Positions 1-13,959 of a stretch of DNA of 64,000 nucleotides are shown piece after piece (position 1 is the stretch's first letter; each line of letters opens with the position of its first letter). The stretch covers positions 62,001 through 126,000 of the forward strand of contig JAANDG010000298.1 of NCBI GenBank assembly GCA_036852015.1. The letters run 5' to 3'. This DNA is from Pelodera strongyloides. Lineage: Eukaryota > Nematoda > Chromadorea > Rhabditida > Rhabditidae. The notes below the pieces were generated by a model. That model ran no database searches. It had not been told where the DNA came from and worked only from the letters and a program-made list of their open reading frames with translations. Position numbers and translations under genes: made by a program.

Positions 1-3000
1 TTTCATTACTGTTAGACAAACTGCGAGGAGGAGTGTAGGGAACGTAGGAGAGAAACATTCTTTAGAAACATGGCAAAAACAAGCCGATGGCTCATTTTTC
101 CTCGGTGGTTCATATACTTCTCCTCCGGGAAGTATAGGAGCTACATAATACCGGTGGTTCCGCTGATTCCTTTCGCAGGCTGTGTAGGAAGTTTGAGCTT
201 GTTTTGCTGTCGAAACTCGTCCCATTCAATAATGCTTTCTTGTGCACTATTAAAAATAGCTGAATGAGGCGCGTGACAGTGCTAGTTGGCAGTGCTTGTT
301 CCGTGCGTATTTTGTTTGGGATAGGTGAATATGTTGGCTAATGCTGTACGTGGGGAAAGTCCCCGAAGAATCACGCCAAAATTACACACACGTGTAATAT
401 TGTTTATTAGCGGATTGCAAATTTGGAAATAATAATTGCAAACAAAAAACAAGTGGAAAACATATGATCGTTCATATATAAATAGCAAATATAATCTTTT
501 GATGGATGAAGGAATTAATGTAAAGTAATGTTTGGTGTTGACTAGCTAGATCACATGATACACTAAAGACGGATGTTTGGAATTGCGGGTAATAATTTCT
601 GTAATGTTTGCGCAAGTGACAAAGAAATACATGTGTGACGTTGAACAACATACCTCATCTGATTGCAGAACAGAAATTTCCTGGTAAAAGCCCTATTACA
701 ACACGGTGACTTGAAAAAGAACACATTTGCTTTTAATTATTCACTGTCATGCTTTGTCTTACAATTAGTTTTGCGCGGTATTAAGTAATATTGCGAAGAA
801 CGGTGTAATGTTCAACTGATAGAATTTTCTGGATGATTGATGAAAAATACTCAATTTTTGCAACAAAAAAAATTAATAATACCAACTAATAAAAATTATG
901 GGCGCTTCCACCTTTGGAACTACGTCAAAAAGCACATAGCTAACATGTTACAAAGTAGTCGGGAATACTAATACTAGCCATATAAGAATTAAAATTTGTA
1001 ATGACATTCCTCTAATAAGCTGTCGAAGTAAGTAAAACACTGCTCATCATATTCGTTAAAAGTTTTCAAACTGAAATTGAGGGTCAAAAATATATGTCTG
1101 GAAGAAGCTAGATGTATGAACAAATGCTCGGAAATAACTGCTTTAGAAAGAATATAATTTACTGCCAACTAACTTCTGACATCTTTGAATCGTCTCACAG
1201 TTTCATTTCATTAATTTTTCATTCCCTAAATGACGACGTTGCAATTACACTTACTTTTTGCTTTGTTTTTAAAAACAACTTTCACAATCACACAAAGCAC
1301 GCCTGGAATTTGAATCCAGCGACATACTTCATTTTACTGCGTGTCATTTTGACATATTTTTAATTAGGAGGAAGCCCCAGTAATCATTGTAACGTGACAG
1401 ATCGGTGAATGGCATTTTCCGGTTCGGTGCGTGTTCAGTACGTAACAAAACTGAAAAGAGCTTTGACAATTTTATTCGTCGTCTTGGAGCTGAACAAGGA
1501 GGGATGAGAATTGCAACTTGCCAGATTGCCAATATTCTATTTTCACAGCGAATTTGGTCTGCAGCCTTTCATCAAAGTGTCCCCATGTTGTCGTAACTAC
1601 ATATGGTATATGAAATGCAATGTTTCAACGAAATATGTGTCATTAAAATTGTCCCATTCTTTGAAGGCTATTGAGCAAAACAACAAGGCATTATCTAATC
1701 TCTTTTACGGCTTCCCAATTGGTCAGACAACAGGTCTATGCTTTGCTCGGAAAACATTCTTTCCAATGAAACAAAAATAATTTTTTGATAATTTTTTTTA
1801 AATCCACGCCTGTTTTTAAGCAGCTCTATCTAGCAATAATTGGTCGATAACTGTTGTTTAAGGAAATCCACGCCTGTTTCCAAGCGGCGCTAGCATGGCA
1901 TCACTTCAGTTCCTCAAATTTCGTAGAAAAACGTCAGTGTCCTATTCCTCTGATAATTCTGCGTATCTCTTTTTGCGTGCTCCTCACTCCACGTGGGGTG
2001 ATTTCCACACCCAGTCCGGGGTTGTCCACCACATGACGTTCCCAGAGGAATCTGCACAATTCGTTGACAACAGAGTTCAAACCCCTAACTGTCTGACATC
2101 TCGAATTCTCCCCACACATTCTAAATTTCTCATCTTGCGTAGCCAATACTCTCTCCGATCAGCTGTTATATCCGCATAGATATGTTCTCTAAAACAAAAG
2201 CATTAACAGGAAGCGAAAAGAAATCCAAAACCACTGTCGAACGTGTCAAATTTTTCGGATCATCGGCGGTGAACGAGATGTGTTTTCTATGAGATAAATA
2301 CACACAGGCTGTTTTTGGCTCAACAGTGACCTGTAATTAATGACCCATTCAACTAAAAGGTAGCAGTTGGCGATTCTTGAATTGGAGGACCATTTGTATA
2401 TTGTGTCTTTTCATACACAAAATAAGGGTTGCGGAATTGTCTTGACTAGACGCCAGATACAACAGACAACGACACCTTAAATCCTTCCTATAAGGGTTTT
2501 AAGTCTTCATAGAGTTGATACTTCCCATCCCCCATTCATTTCTTCTAATTGTTGCCTTTGTTTGGGAATTAGTCCAGTTTCTGATTCAGTGTTTCTTTTT
2601 TAAACGAACATCCGAGCTGATACCGCACACGGAGCATTTCATTGAAACATCTGTTGATGCAAATTTCGGTGAACTTGCAAAATATGTTCTCTTCCTTCTT
2701 GTCATCTTTTTTATCGAGACCATAAACAACACGTAGCTAAAGATCGCGTGATTGTCGTAATGTAGCGTGAGCTTCCTTCTGCTACGTACGTGTAAGTGTT
2801 ATTACACAATAAGAGATGTTGACTCCAACTTATTGTATGTAATTTTTGTGTTTTGTTAGGTAGATTTGAAATGTACATAAACAAGTAAAATGTTGGTTGT
2901 CATCGGTGAAAAAGGCATTCAACCGCTATTGCAGCTATGAACTTTTCCGGGTTAGTAAAACAAGTTTAGCACTGTATCCAGCTGCTGCTCTCTATGGAAC

Positions 3001-5873
3001 GTGTAATAAAAATTGCCACGTGTTCCCAGCGAAGATGCCTGCAAATCTTATCATCGTGGTCTGTATGATCTGGAAAGATTCCACATCACAACATCCGGAA
3101 GTACATTTTCTTGGAACTAACTGCGAGATAATTCTGAAGGCGTTAAACTATATTTATTGCAAACCGTACCCCCTGCATTATCTTCTTGCCAAAATGTGAT
3201 CGTATTTCTTTTCGTTTTGCAGACAACTTTGAAAAAAATGGACGGATTTGTTCAAATCATTTCTGTTTTCTGAGGCGGAGATTACATCAGACTGATAATG
3301 TGTTAAAAGGAGGTCTATATTCTTTTTAGTGATAGTTTCACTGCACGACCATCCACATTTTAAAAGGTCCGGCCCATTTCAATATACCCCTGGTTTCTAT
3401 TGCACCATCCGATTTTCCCCTCACAAACATTGTCGAAAACTAAATAGGCGAGTTTGTGACCTTATGAAATTGGACCAATAAATGTTGTGAGATTGCTGCT
3501 TCATTACTCAATGTTATACTGTAGCTGGCGCTAGCTGCCACCCAACTGTCTCCTATTGTGTGTTGGCCAATAAACGAGACAATTCCCATAAATTGATAGG
3601 TAACGTCGGTTATGGTAAATTTACCTTTTTTGCATGAATGTTGTTCCAAACAATAAGAAAAAAATTGTATGCTACGTTATTCATCATGGAGAATCAGATG
3701 GAGCAGTAAAATAGGGGTGTTTTAAAATGTGCCTGACCCTTTAATGTGTAAGAGCCTTACGACATGGTTCACAAAGATTGCACCACATTGGTTCTTTTTC
3801 TTTTTACAACACTATAAGGTTTATGCCTTGAAACATTTAAGACAAATTAAAATAAGTCCATTTGATGACCATATGCACAAAGGGGCAGCAGGTTGCGGGG
3901 GGAATTTTTTTTGCCAATAATTTCCGCATCTCCATACCGTGAGAAATGAGGTTTTCGCTATCATATTTGTGAAATGCTGCAGCTTTTTACACAAAACAGT
4001 AAGGGGTTTCATTAGGTGGGCCTGTCCCTTTAATCTGTCCCCTTGCCTGGAAGTTTCGAGGAAAGACCCGTTCAAAGACCAACTCAATAACAACGAAAAA
4101 GAACGGTTCACACAACAAACTGCGTTTCCTCCGAGGGCCACATTTTTTCATTGAAACGGACAATATAAGGGTTACGGGTTCGCTCCATTTAAGAATCAAT
4201 AAGCATTCAGAGTCAAAGTCTCTCACTTCCTACAAGATAATTTGTTCCTGAAGCATCCAATTCACAATGTACCTCTCAGAATGCTAATTGGTGAAAAATA
4301 TGTCAATCTGTAAATCTGCATGTTTCTCATAACACAGGTTCTTTTATCACTCATGGCTTGAGCTTAACGAACCCATGCCGTATTTTTTGTCTCGCTTAAT
4401 CGATCTCTGTTGTTTTCTCCCGACATTTGCTGTTTACCACCATAAGAAAATGAGATCAAACGAAGAAAAAGGTTCCTTGTTTCTTATAAACACACCAATC
4501 ACACCGATCAATGAAAGCGCTGTATTCTGAGCACGGCTGTTTTTACCAACTCCATTGTTTTATGACTACGGTATAGAGCGTTTTCTGTCACTCTTAATTG
4601 TAGCTCTACGCTTTGTAGAACATAGCGGTTTGTGAATCGAGAACTCGCATGTATGATTGTCTATCTATGCATAAGCGTTGACCCTCCAAAGGTGTGTGTG
4701 TTGGATGCTAGATATAGCACTTATTTTCTCATTCCGAGCAGCACTGAAATCTTCCCCAGTTGCCTGTGCATAATTAACACGAGTTTGATTGGTTGAGCGA
4801 TCAACCGGAAGCATTCGACCACCTTATATTGTCTCGCGCGGACTGCGATCCTTTTACGTCAGCAATACATGTTTTGGATCCTATTAAATGTTGTTTTTCT
4901 CCCCCTATACAATTAAACAAATGCCTGTTTGGCATTTTCAATGAGCCCATCGCGGTCTCTTTATTATTCACACTTATTTAGCTTTCTTTCCTAGCATGAA
5001 TAATTAGCACAATGTTGGTCTTTCTTTGTTTTCCACCCAGTGTGGTCAAAATTCATTAATTGTCAAATATCAAAGTTTACCGTAGCTTTACATTCGGTAA
5101 ACTTGAATACTCCCACAATAAGTAGATCATATTTTGACCTGATCGGATCAAAACGAGACATAATGGTTCCCAAAAGACGATACTTGGTCTGTCGACGTCA
5201 CAACCATGCGCGCGACCTTTAATTAGCATATGGAGAAGGGAGTGAGTGGTTGAGAGAATGGTTCGTTGTTGTCTAGCCTAGTCTTAACACGTGAATGCGA
5301 GCAGACAACGAATATTATTCTCTTTCACCGAAAATTACATTGTTAGTTCATCAAGTCGTGACACTGTAAGCTTGCCATTTCTTATGTTTTCCGAACTCTG
5401 ATAAAGATAAAGATTTTTTGTTATTCTGAATACTTTAAATTTATTATTCGTTCGTTCTTTTTTAGTTTTGAGGACTTGTATTGCAGTGACCTGTTTCTTA
5501 GTGTCCAATAGTTGTGCTTTCTCCATTCTCTGCTCTCTCTTCGATTCAACGATCTTTTCCGCCTGCTTTTGGGAGGTCCTGCAGACACACCTACCAAGCC
5601 ACAATTCGGGCAATTCACTCCACCTACTTCCCGCTTCTTATAAATACGCTGTTTCCCAGAGAAGCATTGCTCGTTTAAATGAAATGGAACTTCCTTACTA
5701 GACTCTACTCTTTTGAAAGCAAGCCTCCGTGTTCAGTTCATTGACTTTATTGCATTAATCACTCATACTAGGCTTTGCCAAATCATGTTACCTTTGTGCA
5801 TATAATTCGTGTTTTTCTACACTTTTACCTATTTTTATATCTTGTAAGTACATATGTACATTTTCGAAAAGTG
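1..5873. other. No confident gene; probably upstream intron or intergenic DNA
   Basis: I see no exon here that I can support. Open frames such as 1405-1596 (+) and 5335-5613 (-) lack splice partners and family likeness. The stretch may be 5' flank or a long intron of the gene whose exons begin at 7763, because that first recognised exon starts inside a codon. Confidence 0.4.
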
Positions 5874-5908
5874 ATGGAACTCCGTGACGGAAGGTCGCTG
5901 CCTCCGAG
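5874..5908 (+). CDS. Candidate 5' exon of the 7.8-12.4 kb gene
   Basis: An ATG opens the 11 codons MELRDGRSLPP plus two bases (AG), followed by a consensus donor GTACGA. The two leftover bases fit exactly the one-base overhang at the start of the exon at 7763, so a splice across 5909-7762 would keep frame. It could be an alternative first exon or part of a longer internal exon. The evidence is only frame, a start codon and a donor, so this is a weak call. Confidence 0.3.
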
Positions 5909-6410
5909 GTACGAATACGGTGTCTGACGGTGTTGTGTTGTAGATGCAGTTGCTTGAGTAGAAAATTAGAAATGTTTATGACTCACTATAGTAGTTACTT
6001 TGTGACAAATCGGTAGTGTTCTATTAGTGGTCGTTTCTTCCAGTCTATGACTGATCGTTCTGTCTGGTTTAATTGTTTACGAACCGCGGCTCCACGTGTT
6101 GCTTAATTTGATCCTGCGCGCACATTATGACGCCATTCTTTTCCAGCTTTCAACAAAAACCGTGTCCGCCCAATACTGTTGCACCCTGTTACCTAAGCTT
6201 ATTTCAATCGCTTCCAGTGCTTAGGTTGCATGAATGGTGCTGACTTATGATGTTCTCCTAAACATTTCGCGCAGATAATATTCCAGTCGTTTTATATCAA
6301 CAAAGAACTTTTTGTTGCGAAGAGAACCCCCGGCGAAATATGCACTCAATAGGGTTTTTGCATTGCTGCGTCACTTCCGGGCATTTTGCCAATTGTGTGT
6401 GGCGAAATTG

Positions 6411-6486
6411 CTCCCTCTCTCTCTTCTCTCTCTCTCTCTCTCTCTTTCCTTTTTTCTCTCACTTTCCCTCTCTTTCTCACTCTCTA
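6411..6486 (+). repeat. CT-rich low-complexity tract
   Basis: A strongly polypyrimidine, CTCTCT-dominated microsatellite-like run. It generates spurious Leu/Ser-rich open frames on the plus strand. Confidence 0.8.
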
Positions 6487-7762
6487 GCTGTGAGACAACA
6501 TTGCACAAACGTTCGAAATGAGCTGGGGCCCAGGGATTTTATATATCGATTTTTCTTGCAAACTACCCTTGTTTTGTGCAGTCGATTGTCTCTTTTCGAG
6601 TACTAGATGCAAACCGTTTGCGTATTTTATTTGGTTTTAAGTACTCGGGGTTGTTCATCCTCTTACAAAACACTCATACCCATGCACTTCGTTTGGCCTT
6701 TCTAATATATTAGTCTCTGAATTTATTTATTACAAAACCAAGTAGAGGTTGGGCTTGTCCTAGATTGATTTACTGTTATTTGTAAGCGGAACTGAATTGC
6801 AATGATCTGAGTGAGATCTGTCGACTTTTCTCTTTCCACGCTCTTTTTTCTTCTTATTTTTCATCCAGACGAGAGAAACAACTGTTCAATTTTTTATGCT
6901 GAGGAGCCTAGATTCCATCTTTTTCGTAGATATTCGATTTGTGCTATTTTTGTCCATCTCGATACCAGATTGCCATTAAATAAGTGGATCCTAACTCTCT
7001 GTTACATAGTAACAGTTTTTTTGTGGAAAGTGGAAATCCTCAAGATTTCTATTATTTGAAATACTCAAGGATAGTTAGTTTTCCAATTAGCCAGCAACCT
7101 ATTTCACCCTACTGTAAAACTACGCTTAAGGAATACCTTTTATACCTGAAAATTGTTTTGTTAGTGGTTTATTACCAGAAAAAGCAGACAAGAATTTTGT
7201 CTGTTTTCTGTTCCTCTCTCATTTCCTTTTGTATCTGACCGGTTCGTACCCGGAATTTACCTCGCCATAGCATCCAATCCTCTCATCGCTATGTTGTGTA
7301 TCTCTGTCCAACAAAACTCTAGTGTCCAGTCTGCAACGAAAGACGACATTGTTGGAAACCCAACCTCGGCTCTCTGCAAAGTCTATTGATTTTTTATTTG
7401 GGTTCACAAGAATGATAATATTTCTTTGCTCTGCTTTTACTATTATTTTGCCGGTTAGAACACTAGTTTTCAAATGACTGTTGAAAAAAACACATCTATG
7501 ACAAGTATTCTTGGTGAATGGTAAATTAAAATTAGAACTCCCTGTCGCTCAGTCTCGTACCCAATTCGTTCGTTATCTGCATCTTATCTTTCGGTTCTTT
7601 ATGGGTGCTCTTTTACTGCAAAGAGTGTAGAACAATGACATGCGTAACTCTGAAAATGCGATAAACTCATGCATAGTCTTTAGTCTTTTTTTTCTTGAAT
7701 TTAATGTATTGATTTGATCAAACCCAAGACGGAGATTTTCCTCCTAAAAATGAATATTTCAG

Positions 7763-10700
7763 TTCGGCGGCTCTGCTTTCGGACGTGGGCCAGCAGTCGG
7801 TGCCCTCGCTTCGCAAGAGCTCATCGTCGTCAGCCGTTAACTGGACTGGTGCAGAAGCTCTCGCCAATAAAGCAACCAATCAACAGGTAACATATAAACT
7901 ATATATGCTCAATTGCTGAACTAAAGCAGCGCTTCACAATACATTAATGACGATGGATCATAAATTAACGCTATACTGTACTGTACATGTGCATGTAGGA
8001 AACTATTTATATGGAGATACATAATTATGACCTTTTTGATTGTCTAATAATCAAAGTAAATTCCCTGAAACATATATTGTTGTTAAAATTTGCGGATAGT
8101 TTTCCTAGATAAGGTCCTTAGGTTGGTATTATATTTGGAGCGCGTTACACTACTTTCCACTCTTAGTAAACATGTTGGGCATTTTGTGCATTTGTCAGCA
8201 GGAATCTAATGTAGCTTAACTACATTACTAATGTAGCATGGAAACATGCTAAATAATGTTGTTGACCGCCTCTCAGAGATATAGTATGTGCAACGAGTTA
8301 GTTCCTGTTTAGTTTGTGCACGTAGGTGTGGTTTCTGTCGGATATTTGATTTACACTTCTCTTCTTTTGAGTTTGTAGTGTATGTGTCACCGGACAAATA
8401 ATACGTCAACTTAAAATGCACCCTATGAGATCAGTCCCGATAGTTTGTGCGTCTGTCCGCTCGTCTGACCTACCGCTCTCAGCCCACGTGGTGTGGCGTG
8501 AGACACTGTGCCAAATAATGACGTAATCAACCTTTGGATTTGAACTCACACGTATCCGAGTTGCTCAAATTTTTTTAATATCAAATAATTTTTTATCATA
8601 CTTCTTTAACAATCCTAAATAGAGAAACTCATTTTCTATAAGATTTCTAGGTAGTGAATGTGCTGTCTATTACGATCTGTTGCTAATGCATGATTGTTCA
8701 CCTCAAACCTGCACATCTCTTGTTTAAAGTTTACATCAGCATACCGTTTGGTGAACACGGTTCCTCGACTACAGCGATTGTAAAAAGATATTCGTTATAT
8801 TCGTTAGACATTGCATCATTCCAGTGTCGTCACGTGTTGATTTTCCGCCGTGCCACCGACTCACGCAAAGCATTTCGGTTTGAGCGATAATTTGACTTTG
8901 TGATTAAGTAAGAGAAAAGAATAAAACATCCCACGTGGTCCGGAAGTCACAAATTAGATGAAAACGCGTGTTTGATCAACGATTGGAAGTGATAGAAAGG
9001 GATAAGCACAGCGCCTAATATAAATAAGGACCGTTGAGACAAAATTTCGCGTTTTCTTCTCGAGAGTTGGGCGCGTAGCGTTGAGTTTACTTGCATTAGA
9101 GACTCTATTTGGTGCAAAGTAAGGTTCGTATGAGAACTTGTAACCGTACATGCATCAAGAGCCTTTAAAGTTGGTATATTCTTGCCCGTGTTCCCAGGGA
9201 TTAACTGTTCTTCTGCCTGTTCCTTTTACTCGTCTATTGTGTAGGAGATTAGCACTTTCAGTATTTGTAGACATGAGCCAGGTCTCTCTCAGTGAGCAGT
9301 TGTCAATTTGGTAGATTTGAAATTTTCTGCTCCTTTTAGTTTCTTGAGAGTCTTAATATCTTTCCATTTTCTCTTCCTTTAGCATGTTAGGTGAAAATAT
9401 CCCGTCGAGATGAAAACGAAATTGTAACTGAATTTGTTTCGTCCTCCTTTGATATATTTTGAATGCGGAACTAAGCTTACCGTCAACTTACACTGTTAGC
9501 CACTAGCGGCGACACTGCAGTTCTTACCATTAGCAGAAGATGATTTCTATAGGTCGCGCACCATTCTTATCAGAACAAACATGAACTATTTGATACCAAC
9601 CTTCGCACCACATGACCGTTAGTCCATGATCCATGAAGCGCATTGGTGTTTATGCCGTTGTTACATGAGATCTATCAACTCTCATTTCTGGTTAGAATTC
9701 TCTGTTTTGGACGGTACATTTACCGTATTCATTAGTTCATAGTTGAAAGACAGTTCATTGCTCTGGTTGATTATCTTCGCCACTGTTGTTGCAAACTTCA
9801 CGTGTTTGTAAAAAAACCAGTATTTAATGTTTGCTTACATGTTGTGTTCATTGTTTTGATGTTTGATGAACAATAACGTGATAATATGTATGACGTTCAC
9901 GTTTCTCACCTACCTTGCAACGAATTCCAAATCCCTTCACTAATTAGTAAAATATCACTTGCTGCACGAAAGAGCAATCTGCAGATAAAAACAACATGAA
10001 ATAAGGTACTGTAGTTATTGAAGAATGTGTACTTGCTTGGTTTCGTTGTTTTGAAGAAGAAAATACTCTGCCAGTAGTACTTTTCTGTAAAGTATCATGA
10101 TTTCTTGTTTTAGGCCGATTGGTCAACTAGTCTTCTGAACGACGGAAGAAATAAGGCTCTACCATCGCAGATTCGTAGCGCCCACCAGTTGCAAACGAGC
10201 AACTCCGGTCTCGCCCAGCTTAAAGATTCCAACCGGCAGGTATGCACATTAATTTCAAAGTTTTGATCACTTTGTACGAAATACATGTTTCTACATTTCC
10301 TCTCATGTTGAATTCTTAATTGTGGTTAAATATTCTTCCTGCTTTTTCTTCACATGGGGCACTGATAGTTCTTTGATTTTTTGCTTAATTTTCTTCTTCT
10401 TGATGTTAGGTCACGTGAACTTATCCACAAATTCTGATCTTCCGTCTTTGAAGGGAACATTTCGTCTCGCCTGGTGTGTCTTTTGATCTTTTGACATCAT
10501 GCTCTTATAAGTGCGACGGGTGTTAGTTGGCTAATTTCCGCGTTGGGTGAAAACAGCGGGTGTCTGACGTTGTCGGAGCACCAATAGATCAAAAACGGCG
10601 CTGTGTGACACCTGTGATCAACTAACCATACTCCATTTACGTACGTCTGAATGGGCTTCGCACCACTACTAAGAGTTCACAAGAGCAAAGTACGCACATA

Positions 10701-12396
10701 CCATAATCAGCCACATACATCGACCATTGGTTGACTGGTCAGCTGATCAAGGGGTGGAGTCGGACTACCTAGTGAGTGTATAAATACGGTGCGGGGAGTG
10801 CTAGTGTCAACCGTAGTCTATCTTGGTTCTCAAGAGTGCGCTTCCCATAACATCAACTGACGATGTCCACAATGATGCAGGAGATGTCCTGGGTCTCAGC
10901 CGCCCTTAGGTTGACACGCTTTGAGGTAGGCAACTCAGCCTTGCCTTTGTAGCTTACTTTGCATAACACATTGACTACTTACATTGATATCTCGTCGAGG
11001 TTCATCTTAGACAGGCTTTAGTTACGAGGTACTTCCTTGCTGGTGTATTTTCTCGTTAAGTACACGAGGCCAAGTTTCCTCCTCCACGCGAATATATATT
11101 CATTACAAGTAACAAGCCAGTTTACTATCCATGTCTCTAATTAAGGCACTCTAGTTAGTTGGAATTACCTCCTTCATAACATATTATTGTTTGTCGTTTG
11201 CTTAGGAAAAAAGCTGCTCTGCTTTTTTAACAAAATATGGGCGGAGCCAGGAGGGAGGGGGCTGTTCGCTTGACAAGCCGGGTTCCCTTTTCTAAAAGAT
11301 ATAAATTGAGTAGTTCTCCGCGTTCGCCCGTCGCAATCTCTCTCGACCCTATCGCATACCAAATAAACTTCTGCCGAATTCAAACTAACTAGGCTCCAAA
11401 ATAATTCCCATCCAGCTATAAAGAACTGTGCCTACATATATTCATATTAGTATTCATAATAATGTTCCTGTCATTAACCGGAGACTGCTTTCTTCAGGGC
11501 GGGCTTGTAATGAGCTCATCGCCAGATCTCATCAACAACAAACAAATGATGCCCGTTACGTCCCAGCTTTCTACGCCTTTCTCTCAGGTAGGATAAGTTT
11601 TTCAAACTTTAAATATATTTCTTTTCTTAGTTGAATTTCCAGCTAACTGTTCTCGTCTCGTGCATATATTTCCTCAAACATAAACAACTCGGTATGGAAT
11701 CAGATATATTTCCTACAAACATCCGCCAAACAAAGTTCGGACGACTTCCCTCCCTATGCGGATGTTTATTTGTGACAATATGTCTGATGATTGTGTACCA
11801 AGCACGTTTCCTTTGTTGTGTTGTCTAGTTGTTGACAACTAATGGTAAGGGCAATTGTCCTTCTCGAAATGACCTCAAAGAGCGAGTAGATATGAGTCAT
11901 TTATTGCTAAGAAATTAAGGAACTAGAATGCAGGAAAACTATTATAATGAGAATACTTTCAGCACCTTGCCGGAAGCAGCTCAACCACTGGATCTAGCGG
12001 GTCTGCTACGCCAACACGTAACCCATTGGACCCTCAACTAGGACATCACGACGATCATGCTAAGGTATTTATCACTTTAGTCTTTTGTGAGCCCGATATT
12101 CTGCATATTATTGTTAATATGACTTAATAAATGAATCATAGGTCGTACTAGCGCGCTGCTCTATTCAAGGGTAGCTCAGTACTCTATTCAAAACTTATGG
12201 CTTGATGAGATATATATTATTATTGAGTAACTCGCTGTTGGCCTAAGAATCAGAGCCATCATTTTGCTTACTTAAACTGTTTCAGTCCTCCCACGGCGGC
12301 ATGTTCGGTTCCGTATTCAAGAGTGGTTTCTTTGCCCGTCCGGTCGTTCGAAGCGACGAAGAGAACTACCGTTACATGATGGCACTCGACCGTTGA
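7763..12396 (+). CDS. 3' exons of an unrecognised gene (C-terminal 183 residues)
   Basis: Five exons join without breaking frame: 7763-7886, 10114-10239, 11498-11587, 11963-12064 and 12286-12396, with stop TGA at 12394. Every acceptor is NNNCAG or TTTTAG, every donor is GT, and the internal junctions are all phase 0. The first exon starts with one base of a split codon, so more coding sequence lies upstream. The product is Ser/Thr/Gln-rich and looks disordered (LRKSSSSSAVNW, HLAGSSSTTGSSGSATPTR). It ends in a less simple tail, GGMFGSVFKSGFFARPVV then RSDEENYRYMMALDR. No catalytic or membrane segment is visible. I do not recognise the family; the tail may be a binding motif of a scaffold or cytoskeletal protein (inference). 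The exon chain is convincing, the identity is open. AATAAA at 13194 is a possible distal polyadenylation signal. Confidence 0.75.
10779..10786 (+). promoter_or_regulatory. TATA box of an internal promoter
   Basis: TATAAATA lies about 77 bp upstream of the alternative start codon at 10863, inside the intron between exons 10114-10239 and 11498-11587. A good TATA box next to an ATG-initiated, in-frame exon suggests a second promoter within the gene. Confidence 0.5.
10863..10925 (+). CDS. Alternative first exon of the 7.8-12.4 kb gene
   Basis: The ATG opens 21 codons beginning MSTMMQEMSWVSAALRL and ends at donor GTAGGC in phase 0. That matches the phase-0 acceptor of the exon at 11498. The short isoform would be about 121 residues: 21 from this exon, then 30, 34 and 36 from the shared last three exons. 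The upstream TATA box supports separate transcription. The function is unknown. Confidence 0.6.
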
Positions 12397-13959
12397 TTGT
12401 CCTAACTCCTAGATACCTATGACAATTATAGTTGCCTATTGATTGGCCTTCTATGTCCTCACCAGGCACCTCAACCCTTGGTCTGACCTGTAGCGCTGTG
12501 ATTTCCGTCATGACCCTAGTAGTGTATCTCCTTCTTTTTCGGGTACCACATTACTCGAACTTCACAAATGACCCCTTTTCGGGGTAGAAGTCCACTATAG
12601 TTTGTTGCTTTCATATTGGACGCCAACTGCTGCTCTCAATTATGAGAAACCTGCATATCTAAATTATGCTCTATTTTTGGCGGGAATTTAAATAATTTCT
12701 GAGCCAATTTCTTGGATATTATTCGTTGAATACTATTATGTCACGCTATGCTCTTGCACCCTGGCACTTCTAAAACGGGTCGGGCCCCGATATTATTTTC
12801 GTACTAATTGTTTTTTTTTTTCGTTGATGCGCCTTTTGAAGGGTCCACAGCCAATTGTTGCGAGACTTCGTCGATTTAATTATTTAACCTCGTTATCCTC
12901 ACTGTTTTGATTTTTTTTACTAGTTATGTGTATTTGTATTAGTGTCTAGATATTCTTGGGCTTTTTTCTGTGTGCTCTCTCTCTCTACTCTCTTTTGCGT
13001 GATAACTGGTACTTTATAGCCTCTCCAGTCAGACTGTTTCTGTATATTTACCGTGTTTTACTAGAGGTCTGAATTTCCTGAAAAGCCTTTACCTCTGGCG
13101 AGAATCCCCCCCCCCCAGAATTGTAGCATCTTTGAAAGCCTTGCCTTTAAACCTGACAAGTTACGTTTGACGTAATGGATATGTGGCATATATAATAAAT
13201 GTGCGATTCATTGAAGATTTTGAAAAATAGGGAGGATTTCTAAAAGGTTTCAAAACTGATGTAGGTCAAATATATGTATGGTTATTGGACAGATATACCT
13301 TCAGGAGGTCAAGCAACAATATCACGTCTTTCCACTATCACGCAAAAGGAGAGAAATAGAGTAGACTGGAAATTAGCAATATTCTTTGCACATATTTATT
13401 GATTATTTATCTTGTGCCTTGCGATCTCATCGAACAGTTCTACCGGAGTTTATTGGCCCGACGATCTTGAAACAAGTACTGTTTTTGTAAAGTATGCAAC
13501 AACCCTTATATAAGTTATACATAATAAATTGAAAACTGGTACCCAAAACCGATTCTACAACATTACCTCAAACTGTCTGATTCGATAAACTTTATGTGAG
13601 GGGATTTACGTGATGTCCCGGTGTATTTGAATTATTTTTACAATTGCTCAGCTTTAAATTAAAGGATGTTTTCTACTTTTCGACACTAAAGTTTGAAGGT
13701 GCTTTCTTGCACAAGAAATTTGGAAATTTTGTGTTATTTTAAATAAATTTCGCTCCTGGTGGCTATTGGTGGTGTTTCCAGGTCAAGTAAAATGGTGTGT
13801 TGCCTTACTGAGCATCATATTTCGAAAACAGTTCGTGTTTCCATATAGCATTTCTAGCGGACATATTAGTATGCATTTATTATTGAATATAAATCCGGAA
13901 TATTATTTGCATCACTGATCGTCAGCTGTGGAAACGCTACAGTGGACATTCTGCGTTGA
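12397..13959. other. 3' flank, no gene seen
   Basis: AT-rich DNA, probably 3' UTR then intergenic. It holds an 11-C run (13106-13116) and AATAAA at 13194-13199. I see no exon structure. Confidence 0.5.

Noticed and set aside
5335..5613. Minus-strand Lys/Gln-rich open frame of 92 aa
   Set aside because: Low-complexity, coiled-coil-like composition, no splice partners and no known likeness.
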